A program made the translations under genes and the position numbers. A stretch of DNA of 59,572 bases from Sedimentibacter sp. (GTDB lineage: Bacteria > Bacillota > Clostridia > Tissierellales > Sedimentibacteraceae): the NCBI GenBank assembly GCA_018436705.1, contig JAHDLA010000031.1:1-59572 (forward strand), in the 5' to 3' direction. Shown here piece by piece: positions 53,399 to 59,572 of this stretch (positions are counted from its first letter, which is position 1; every line of letters begins with the position of its first letter). Under the pieces are notes generated by a model. The model did not search any database. It was not told where the DNA came from and saw only the letters and a list, made by a program, of their open reading frames with translations.

Positions 53399-53755
53399 AT
53401 GAATTTTGAATATAAAAAAAAGGCATTCCCTCATCTTGTAACAGCACTGGTAGGTTTACTCATAGCAATATTCGGAGTATTTAAATCTGTTTTTTCCGAC
53501 GGCTCAGGTTATGAACGATTGGTAACAGCACTGGTTGTATTGATTATATATGGTGTGATTGGAATAATCATAGGAATATGGAAGCCGGTTAAAACTTTTA
53601 TATTTCTTCCATGGCTCAGCCTGCCAGGTGTTCTTGTACTTATATTCTCAATTAGCCGTGATGGATTCAGCGTGTTTTACATTCCGTATATAATTCTTAT
53701 AATTACTGTTTCAGGCTTTGGTCTATATACAGGCAAATCATTCAAACGAAAATAA
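53399..53755 (+). CDS. Small four-helix membrane protein of unknown function
   Basis: 118 residues with four predicted transmembrane helices (starting near residues 12, 41, 69 and 92). No family recognised. An AGGTG ribosome binding site lies before the ATG and it starts 28 bases after hflC, so it is very likely the third gene of that operon and may assist the HflKC/FtsH membrane complex. That role is inferred from position only. Confidence 0.65.
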   Translation: MNFEYKKKAFPHLVTALVGLLIAIFGVFKSVFSDGSGYERLVTALVVLIIYGVIGIIIGIWKPVKTFIFLPWLSLPGVLVLIFSISRDGFSVFYIPYIILIITVSGFGLYTGKSFKRK

Positions 53756-53767
53756 TAATACAGCAAA

Positions 53768-53797
53768 AACTGGGATCGGTCTTTGACCGGTCCCAGT
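53768..53797. terminator. Intrinsic terminator of the hflKC operon
   Basis: AACTGGGATCGGTC and GACCGGTCCCAGTT with a TTT loop (one mismatch). The T-run is weak. It also faces the converging YdbC gene. Confidence 0.75.
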
Positions 53798-53800
53798 TAG

Positions 53801-54022
53801 TTATATATCCATCTTATTCAAAATATCTCTGAGAAGCTTAGCTTCTTCCTTGCTCAGCGTAACTCCTTTGCCCATTCTTTCATGCTCCGGCGACCATTCT
53901 CTTATGTCAAATTTAGGTTCTCTGTCATTCCAGCTTACCATATTAAGCTCTTTAGTCCATCCTCTTGATGATTCTGAAAGAATAGCTAACTCTTCTGTTA
54001 TTTCATATTTTATTCCTGCCAT
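53801..54022 (-). CDS. YdbC/PC4-like DNA-binding protein
   Basis: 73 residues, the size of the YdbC/PC4 group. The pattern EITEELAILSESSRGWTKELNMVSWNDREPKFDIREWSPEHERMGKGVTLSKEEAKLL fits: beta strands with the conserved tryptophans, then the terminal helix that dimerises. PC4-like proteins bind single-stranded DNA. GGAGAAAT precedes the ATG. The macrodomain gene ends 11 bases upstream on the same strand, so they are probably cotranscribed. Confidence 0.85.
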   Translation of the reverse strand: MAGIKYEITEELAILSESSRGWTKELNMVSWNDREPKFDIREWSPEHERMGKGVTLSKEEAKLLRDILNKMDI

Positions 54023-54033
54023 GATTTCTCCTT

Positions 54034-54552
54034 CTAGTCTTTTTTAAAGTATTCTTTTAGTGCTTTATCATAATATTCTTTCGTTTTTTTATCAAAACAC
54101 ACAATTGATGCCTTTTCCACCACATTTTCAATACTTTGAAATTCCATTATGGCTTTTACAGCAATCTTTGATGCTTTTTGAAGCGGAAATGAATATGCTC
54201 CCGTACTTATTGAAGGAAATGCAACGTAGCGGCAATTATATTTTTCGGCGAGAAGCAGGCTGTTCTTGTAACAGGACGCCAGAAGATTTTCCTCATTAGC
54301 GCCTCCTCCATGCCATATAGGACCAACAGTATGTATAACATATTTTGCCGGCAGCCTGTATCCTTTTGTTATTTTTGCCATTCCGGTTCCACAGCCTCCG
54401 AGAGTCCGGCATTCGTGCAGAAGCTCCGGTCCCGCCGCGCGATGTATGGCTCCGTCAACCCCGCCGCCTCCAAGCAATGAATTGTTTGCTGCATTAACAA
54501 TAGCATCTGCCTCTACCATTGTAATATCTCCAGACAAAATTTCCAGTTCCAT
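54034..54552 (-). CDS. Macrodomain ADP-ribose hydrolase (YmdB-like)
   Basis: 172 residues, the normal length. Core motifs: VNAANNSLLGGGGVDGAIHRAAGPELLHECR, YVIHTVGPIWHGG and the phosphate-binding FPSISTGAYSFP. Macrodomains of this type remove ADP-ribose from proteins or deacetylate O-acetyl-ADP-ribose. GGAGGTGAG lies before the ATG. It is followed by YdbC after 11 bases. No toxin-like ADP-ribosyltransferase is adjacent, so a toxin-antitoxin role has no support here. Confidence 0.92.
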   Translation of the reverse strand: MELEILSGDITMVEADAIVNAANNSLLGGGGVDGAIHRAAGPELLHECRTLGGCGTGMAKITKGYRLPAKYVIHTVGPIWHGGGANEENLLASCYKNSLLLAEKYNCRYVAFPSISTGAYSFPLQKASKIAVKAIMEFQSIENVVEKASIVCFDKKTKEYYDKALKEYFKKD

Positions 54553-54635
54553 AATCTCACCTCCAATTAATTGTACTTTTTCCTGAGTTTCTTATCCACA
54601 ATAATTTTAACCCAATATTGTAATTATTTCACTAT

Positions 54636-55826
54636 TTATTTTGATGCGATATCTGTACTCTGTTTATTGAAAACACCAATATTTTCTATTCTGTCAAATG
54701 CTTCTTTCAAAATGCCTTTGTTTACCGTACATGCAATTCTTAAATACCCTTCACCGCATTCTCCAAAGGCATTTCCCGGCAGAACAAGAACATGAGCCTG
54801 CTGTAGAATTACTTTGGCAGCTTCCTCCGACGCAAGCCCTGTTTTCTTAATATTTACAAACAAGTAGAAAGTTCCTTTCGGCGGATAAATAACGTGCATA
54901 TTATTTATTTTGTTAATCCTTTCAGCCGCATACAACGTTCTGCTTCGATATTCCTCTATCATTTCAGGCTGAATTATGTTTCTGTTTCTGAGAGCATGAA
55001 TTGCAGCTCTCTGGGAAACAGAAGGTGCCGTAAAAACCACGTTCTCATTAATCTGGCTTATAACATTTATTATATAGTCCGGAGCAACTATACTTCCAAC
55101 TCTCCATCCCGTCATCGTAAAATTCTTTGAAAATGAATTCAGGATTATGGTTCTTTCCCTCATGCCGTTCAGTGATGCAAAAGGGATAAACTGACTTTCA
55201 TAGCTGAATGCAGTATATATATCATCCGCTATAACGATTAAATCGTGCTTTTCAGCTATTCTTGCTATTGCTTTCATAGATTCATCTGTCAGACAGCTTC
55301 CTGTGGGATTGGACGGGGTATTTATTATCAACGCCTTAGTTTTTGCAGTAATCAGATTTTCCAGCCTCTTTTCATTTATCTGAAAATCCTCTTCTTCATA
55401 TGTGGGAAGTTCAACAGGTATTCCTCTTGCAAGCTTTACTTGCTGAGGATACGGCGTAAAAAACGGCGCCTGCAATATTACCTCATCCCCGTCATTAATT
55501 ACCGCCTCAAGAACCAAGTACATTCCATGGCACGCCGACGTTGATACAAACACTTCCTCATCCTTCACCTTTATGCTGTATTCGTCCATGTAGAATTTGC
55601 ATATTTCTTTGCGAAGTTCAGCATCACCTCTAAAATCAGTATACTTTGTGTGTCCTGATTTTGCATCTTTAAAGGCATTGTCAATAATTATATCATGAGT
55701 AATCAGATCCGGGTCACCAAGACTTAAATTAATGCAATCATCAAATGTTTTAGATAATTCGTCAGACTGCCCCATTGCAGTTGACTGTTCACTCCAATAT
55801 CTTTTAGCAATAAATTTGCGCTTCAT
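54636..55826 (-). CDS. Class I/II PLP aminotransferase (second of pair)
   Basis: 396 residues. The PLP lysine is in ILNSFSKNFTMTGWRVG, with the conserved aromatic-pocket and Asp in IVIADDIYTAFSYE and the NTPSNPTGS loop. The family transfers amino groups between amino acids and 2-oxo acids. Substrate cannot be inferred; the fold is like aspartate or aromatic aminotransferases. It starts 10 bases after the upstream aminotransferase ends, so they form an operon. No strong ribosome binding site before the ATG suggests translational coupling. Confidence 0.88.
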   Translation of the reverse strand: MKRKFIAKRYWSEQSTAMGQSDELSKTFDDCINLSLGDPDLITHDIIIDNAFKDAKSGHTKYTDFRGDAELRKEICKFYMDEYSIKVKDEEVFVSTSACHGMYLVLEAVINDGDEVILQAPFFTPYPQQVKLARGIPVELPTYEEEDFQINEKRLENLITAKTKALIINTPSNPTGSCLTDESMKAIARIAEKHDLIVIADDIYTAFSYESQFIPFASLNGMRERTIILNSFSKNFTMTGWRVGSIVAPDYIINVISQINENVVFTAPSVSQRAAIHALRNRNIIQPEMIEEYRSRTLYAAERINKINNMHVIYPPKGTFYLFVNIKKTGLASEEAAKVILQQAHVLVLPGNAFGECGEGYLRIACTVNKGILKEAFDRIENIGVFNKQSTDIASK

Positions 55827-55836
55827 TTTTTCACCG

Positions 55837-56958
55837 CTATATTTCTCTTAAAAATTCAGCAAATTTATCTAATCCATCTTTTAATGTCTTCGAATCAAAA
55901 GCGTACCCTATCCTTACGCACCCTTCCATTTCAAAGCATGAACCTGGAGTAAACAAAACACCTTTTTCCCTGAGCAATTTTACACATAATTCATATGACG
56001 GCATTTCCTTCTTATAGTATACAAGAGCTGTGGTTCCGGCTACAGGCTTTATATAGTGAACTTCCGGTGTATCCTGCACCCATTGGTCAAGTATTTCTCT
56101 GTTCTTGAACAATATATTTCTATTTCTCTCAAATATTTTTTCCTTGTTCGTAAGAGCCATGGAAGCAAATAAGTCATCAAGGACTCCGCAGCTTATAGTG
56201 TCGTAATCTCTTCTCTCCAAACATGCATCTATTACTTCTTTACTTCTGGAAGCTATCCAGCCCATGCGCAGTCCTGCCAAGGAGAAAATTTTTGACATAC
56301 TTCCCACCGATATCCCTTTTTCATATAAATCCGTAATTGACGGCATATAGCTTCCGTCCTCAGAAATTCCTCTGTACACTTCATCAGACAATACATACGC
56401 ACCAACATTTTCGGCAATTTCTGCAATTTGCTTCATTTCCTTTTCAGGAATCCAAGATCCTGTAGGATTATCAGGATTATTAATTGTTATCATTTTCGTA
56501 TTACTATCAACCAGGCTTTTTAAAAGCTCTATGTCCGGCAAAAACTTATTTTCCGGAGTCAATTGCAGTATTCGTACTTCTGCTCCTATGGATTCCGGAA
56601 TAGAATAATGCTGCTGGTATGTGGGCATTACCGATACCATATTGTCGCTGGGTTCAAGCATGGAAACAATGACCATATTATTTGCACCTATAGCCCCGTG
56701 AGTCGGTATAACCTGCTTTGGATTAATGCTTTTGTACAGGCCGGCTACCCCGTTTAAAAAATCAGGCGAACCGTAAATATGGCTATATGTCATTCTTGTG
56801 TCTTTAAGGGATGCAAGATATTCATCCGGATCACGTCCTGACAGCTCAATAAGCTCCCCCAACGTCAAAGAATCAATACATGTTTCACCTAAATTATAAA
56901 CCGCATCATTTTCGAATTCATTCATCCACTGCTCGACCTTAAATGTCTTTATTTTCAT
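55837..56958 (-). CDS. Class I/II PLP aminotransferase (first of pair)
   Basis: 373 residues; the ATG at 56958 follows GGAGGGGAGAT, so the frame start at 56976 was dropped. The PLP lysine is in SVGSMSKIFSLAGLRMGW, with the TINNPDNPTGSW loop and VLSDEVYRG. It differs clearly from the second gene outside these motifs. Related enzymes include capreomycidine synthase-like and other aminotransferases; the reaction is not determined. It leads a two-gene operon with the next aminotransferase, possibly pairing amino donor and acceptor steps in amino-acid fermentation. Confidence 0.87.
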   Translation of the reverse strand: MKIKTFKVEQWMNEFENDAVYNLGETCIDSLTLGELIELSGRDPDEYLASLKDTRMTYSHIYGSPDFLNGVAGLYKSINPKQVIPTHGAIGANNMVIVSMLEPSDNMVSVMPTYQQHYSIPESIGAEVRILQLTPENKFLPDIELLKSLVDSNTKMITINNPDNPTGSWIPEKEMKQIAEIAENVGAYVLSDEVYRGISEDGSYMPSITDLYEKGISVGSMSKIFSLAGLRMGWIASRSKEVIDACLERRDYDTISCGVLDDLFASMALTNKEKIFERNRNILFKNREILDQWVQDTPEVHYIKPVAGTTALVYYKKEMPSYELCVKLLREKGVLFTPGSCFEMEGCVRIGYAFDSKTLKDGLDKFAEFLREI

Positions 56959-57044
56959 ATCTCCCCTCCTGCTCATTTAGTTTTATTAATTATATTACAA
57001 TTTTAGCTGTTTATCTATAAGTATTTATATTGCTAATATTATAT

Positions 57045-57085
57045 AAAAAAGCGCCTCATTGTCCTTACGGAACAATAAAGCACAG
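57045..57085 (-). terminator. Intrinsic terminator of the DUF4173 operon
   Basis: On the minus strand TTATTGTTCC-GTAA-GGACAATGAGGCGC (with G:U pairs and a bulge) is followed by TTTTTT. Confidence 0.75.
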
Positions 57086-57113
57086 GGTTTTGCTGACTAA
57101 GGCTTAATAAGTT

Positions 57114-58613
57114 CTAATAATTCATCTCTATTTTATCCTTATTTTCCGATAGCAGTCTTTCTATGTTTTCAGCAGGCAAGTTTAGACTTCTCCAGTTGCA
57201 ATCAGAATCACTGTACAATTTTTTCACTTTCTCAATGTATATTCTCGCACTATTTCTGGTTATAATTTCAACATCTTTATCTAGCAGTCTCATAATCTGA
57301 GGAACCGCATCAGCCGACAAGCTCATTAGGTAGTCAATGTCCAAGCTCTCCGTCTGCCCGGCAAAATACATATCAATATTCCTCTCTGCAACTATTTCAT
57401 CTATTCTGACAATGTTTAAAGTCATATAAAACATAAGGATTACTAATGCGTAAACAACAAATATGTTAAAATTATACTTTATAATATATACAATGGTTGC
57501 CAACAGTCCAATAGCCTCAAATATCAGGAAAATATACACAAGTATCCTTAATCTCGTAAACCCGTAGGCACTGTCATACAATGACATTCTATAAAAAGAA
57601 GACACCAACAATACACCCGTTATCAAACACAGATAAATGAGAAACATTTTTGAAACAACAGCAGACTTGCTCTTTTCAAAATATATCTTATCTTTGAGAA
57701 GATTTGTAATCAGCAATATAATAATTATGTTCAAAACACTTAAAAAAACAAGTTCAAAGAATCCACGTCTTGCATATTCCGAATAATTAAGCCCATACGG
57801 AATCTCTCCGGAAGAAAACAGATATTTAAACTGAATTGCCATAAACAGCGTGTATATTGCAAGTATAGATACCAAAAAAATATTTATTACAATTATGTCT
57901 CCGTTGATCTTTTTAGAAGCAAGCTTATTGATATTCTTGAATCCATTGGCATCTACGCAGTCAAAAACAGAGAACAAGTGTCCAAACAAATATAGCCCCA
58001 CAAATACCCCTATAGCCGTTTTATAGATAAAGAAGAAATCAATAAGCTCTGCAAACCAATTATTAATAGAGACAAACCCTCTGTAAAATATCATATCCGC
58101 AGAAGACAACATAATTGTAAGAAACATTACACTTGGAATTGATATACCTATTCCAATCAGTATTCTCTTGACGAGTATATTCTTTTCCTTATTTTTTGCT
58201 CTTTCCTCTGCCCATTTAATTGGAACTTTGAAATTTGTAAATGGCTTGAAAATATTAGCAATTACTTTAATAAACTCGCTAATATTAAGCTTTCTTAATT
58301 TCAAGCGATCTGACAACAGCAAAAACATTGCACTGTATAAAAATATAATTGCTAAATAATTTGTATCTTCAAGCATACGATTTGCACTTATAAATCTGTT
58401 AAGAGATATAACAAGTATTGGTATCATCAGCATAAGGCCTTTGAAATTCAAAGTTTCTCTTTTGTCTTTTAAAATATAAACCAAAGCGGCAAGCTGCAAT
58501 ACAAAGAACAGGAAAATACTTATTCCCGGATCTGTTGTCATAATTAAATAAACATATGAAACAGCAGATATGATTCCATACAATGATATTCTTAATTTTA
58601 ATTTACCTTCCAT
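57114..58613 (-). CDS. DUF4173/DUF4153-like polytopic membrane protein
   Basis: 499 residues from MEGKLKL (58613), whose ribosome binding site (GGGAAG) overlaps the end of the XRE gene. About twelve transmembrane helices are predicted, with a central loop (KPFTNFKVPIKWAEERAKNKEKN) and a C-terminal HEAT-like or helical tail after residue 400 (MSLSADAVPQIMRLLDKDVEIIT). It resembles the DUF4173/DUF4153 membrane family, whose function is unknown. It is the last gene of the DUF2975-XRE-DUF4173 operon, and its coupling to the regulator suggests it is part of the same response. Confidence 0.72.
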   Translation of the reverse strand: MEGKLKLRISLYGIISAVSYVYLIMTTDPGISIFLFFVLQLAALVYILKDKRETLNFKGLMLMIPILVISLNRFISANRMLEDTNYLAIIFLYSAMFLLLSDRLKLRKLNISEFIKVIANIFKPFTNFKVPIKWAEERAKNKEKNILVKRILIGIGISIPSVMFLTIMLSSADMIFYRGFVSINNWFAELIDFFFIYKTAIGVFVGLYLFGHLFSVFDCVDANGFKNINKLASKKINGDIIVINIFLVSILAIYTLFMAIQFKYLFSSGEIPYGLNYSEYARRGFFELVFLSVLNIIIILLITNLLKDKIYFEKSKSAVVSKMFLIYLCLITGVLLVSSFYRMSLYDSAYGFTRLRILVYIFLIFEAIGLLATIVYIIKYNFNIFVVYALVILMFYMTLNIVRIDEIVAERNIDMYFAGQTESLDIDYLMSLSADAVPQIMRLLDKDVEIITRNSARIYIEKVKKLYSDSDCNWRSLNLPAENIERLLSENKDKIEMNY

Positions 58614-58617
58614 GATC

Positions 58618-58830
58618 TTACTTCCCGTCCTCCACATATTCAATAATATCTCCGGGCTGGCATTCTAACGCCTTGCATATTTCTTCAAGAGTTGATAATC
58701 TTATGGCCTTTGCCTTGTTATTTTTTAATATTGAAAGATTAGCAGGGGTAATATTTATCTTTTCGGCCAGTTCCATAAGCCCTATTTTTCTTTTGGCCAT
58801 CACAACATCTAGCTGTATAATTATCGACAT
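58618..58830 (-). CDS. Small XRE-family regulator (YozG-like)
   Basis: 70 residues, a single helix-turn-helix domain: KRKIGLMELAEKINITPANLSILKNNKAKAIRLSTLEEICKALECQPGDII. This stand-alone group usually sits beside DUF2975 genes, as here (10 bases upstream). GGAGGATT precedes the ATG. It likely represses its own operon through the strong inverted repeat at 59348-59384. The partner membrane proteins upstream and downstream may provide the signal. Confidence 0.9.
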   Translation of the reverse strand: MSIIIQLDVVMAKRKIGLMELAEKINITPANLSILKNNKAKAIRLSTLEEICKALECQPGDIIEYVEDGK

Positions 58831-58840
58831 AGCAATCCTC

Positions 58841-59293
58841 CTAAACCGTTAAATCATTTTCATCCTTGTAGTAAATTGACTGTTTAAACAAATCCTTAAG
58901 AGTCAAGCACAAAAGACATGCTATTACAAAAATTGCAATAATTACTACAGTTGAAATAGTTGGCATAACAATAAGCTTCAAAACATATATAAGTGAGATA
59001 ACAAGGCAGGACATTGCTATTTTCCTCAACGCACCAACATTAGCATGAATAAACGGGTTTCCATCCATCAATGTTTTAAATATTACCTTCAGCTGCCACA
59101 TAATATATACAGAACAAAGCCCTGATGCCTCCAGTACAACCTTAATAAATAGAGCTGCTCTATCTGTGGCATTAAAATACTTAAGAAGTATCGACGACGA
59201 AAAAGGAATCAAAATACAGCAGATGATTCCTATATAAAATAAAATATCCACGCAAACCTTAGTAACATAATGAACAATACTTTTTTGATACAT
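58841..59293 (-). CDS. DUF2975 membrane protein
   Basis: 150 residues with four transmembrane helices. The DUF2975 signature DGNPFIHANVGALRKIA lies between helices two and three. Function unknown; the family is almost always coupled to a small XRE regulator, as seen here, which suggests a membrane sensor or protector. GGAGGATATT precedes the ATG. It is first in the operon with its own promoter. Confidence 0.88.
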   Translation of the reverse strand: MYQKSIVHYVTKVCVDILFYIGIICCILIPFSSSILLKYFNATDRAALFIKVVLEASGLCSVYIMWQLKVIFKTLMDGNPFIHANVGALRKIAMSCLVISLIYVLKLIVMPTISTVVIIAIFVIACLLCLTLKDLFKQSIYYKDENDLTV

Positions 59294-59322
59294 AATATCC
59301 TCCGATTACTTTTGTTACCATA

Positions 59323-59350
59323 ATTATAGCAGACATTTTGCCTATGTCAA
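59323..59350 (-). promoter_or_regulatory. SigA promoter of the DUF2975-XRE-DUF4173 operon
   Basis: On the minus strand TTGACA (59345-59350), 16-base spacer, TATAAT (59323-59328) with extended TG (TGCTATAAT). The -35 box overlaps the inverted repeat to its right. Confidence 0.85.
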
Positions 59351-59384
59351 CAATTATTTATTGTTTTTCAATAAATAATTGTTG
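59348..59384. promoter_or_regulatory. Perfect 16-bp inverted repeat (candidate operator)
   Basis: CAACAATTATTTATTG and CAATAAATAATTGTTG flank five T residues. The repeat overlaps the -35 box of the DUF2975 promoter, a position suited to the XRE repressor encoded in that operon. Confidence 0.6.
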
Positions 59385-59457
59385 AATATTAATAAAAAGC
59401 CATTATACAGCATCAAGATGATATTTCATCCAGCTTAATAGTAAAGCGAAAAGCCAC

Positions 59458-59572
59458 TTTGTAAATTGAAATGCAGTATTTGTAATTGACAACTAAATAT
59501 TTGTAAACGAAACGCAACTTTTGAAATCGAAATGCAAGTTTTGTAATTGAAAGGCCACATTTGTAACCCAAA
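59458..59572. mobile_element. IS21-type terminal repeats at the window end
   Basis: Five to six degenerate repeats of TTTGTAATTGAAATGCAACT type start at 59458, 59479, 59500, 59520, 59540 and 59560, spaced 21, 21, 20, 20 and 20 bases. Evenly spaced 20-bp transposase-binding repeats with this composition resemble the ends of clostridial IS21-family elements. The transposase genes would lie beyond the window, so the call rests on the repeats alone. The contig stopping here fits a repeat-induced assembly break. Confidence 0.5.

Noticed and set aside
54034..54552. Macrodomain as antitoxin in a toxin-antitoxin or defence pair
   Set aside because: The neighbour is a YdbC/PC4-like protein, not an ADP-ribosyltransferase toxin; nothing supports a defence role.
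54592..54600. Exact DnaA box TTATCCACA between the macrodomain and aminotransferase genes
   Set aside because: Single box without cluster, trio or AT-rich element; expected by chance in a genome.
1..59572. tRNA, rRNA, CRISPR and prophage
   Set aside because: No cloverleaf-like element, rRNA-like stretch, regular CRISPR repeat array or phage structural gene was seen on reading through both strands, though small RNAs could be missed.

Overview
The window reads as chromosomal DNA from a low-GC, anaerobic, spore-forming member of the Clostridia. Spore genes support this: a SipL-type DUF3794/LysM protein, a YyaC-type spore protease and a SpoIID-like protein. The many amino-acid catabolic genes (kynureninase, L-cysteine desulfidase, a D-cysteine desulfhydrase-type enzyme, arginase, M20 amidohydrolases, aminotransferases) suggest an amino-acid fermenter, perhaps of the Sedimentibacter/Tissierellales type. 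The genus is an impression from gene content, not a search result. No tRNA, rRNA, CRISPR array or prophage was seen.

Layout. 1-100 looks like the DnaA-box/DnaA-trio/AT-rich part of a replication origin. 230-10.7 kb holds small redox proteins (DUF1858, glutaredoxin-like), a D-cysteine desulfhydrase-type enzyme, a DUF11-like protein, then mostly leftward single genes: P1 peptidase, hydroxyacid dehydrogenase, nitroreductase, DegV, GIY-YIG, lipid kinase and cardiolipin synthase, with a rightward MTA/SAH nucleosidase between. 10.9-13.0 kb has an EamA transporter and an O-antigen-ligase-like protein. 13.0-17.1 kb has a large XRE regulator divergent from a YkvI-type transporter and kynureninase. 17.2-26.3 kb has pyrG with a terminator in its leader, sipL, an Mpv17-like membrane protein, and the leftward housekeeping operon DUF2232-gdpP-rplI-dnaB.

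26.3-33.5 kb is the best-defined regulon. A sigma-54 activator with a cysteine-rich sensor region is divergent from L-cysteine desulfidase, a membrane transporter and two tandem M20 amidohydrolases. A near-perfect -24/-12 promoter and a palindromic upstream site lie between them. The likely sequence is import, deacylation of an amino-acid conjugate, and desulfuration of cysteine to pyruvate, ammonia and sulfide.

33.6-41.8 kb has a secreted S41 protease, a TetR regulator and a 1940-residue mosaic surface protein (GLUG-like repeats, Ig-like region, three SLH domains, choline-binding-type repeats). 41.8-51.0 kb has YyaC, DUF975, YczE-like, HD, hydroxyacid dehydrogenase, arginase, an RsgI-like orphan, SemiSWEET, an Old Yellow Enzyme and a SpoIID/peptidoglycan-binding protein. 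51.2-53.8 kb is hflK-hflC plus a small membrane protein behind a leader with mutually exclusive RNA pairings. 53.8-59.3 kb has YdbC, a macrodomain protein, two aminotransferases and a DUF2975/XRE/DUF4173 operon. The last ~115 bases carry regularly spaced 20-21 bp repeats resembling the end of an IS21-type element, so the contig may stop inside an insertion sequence.
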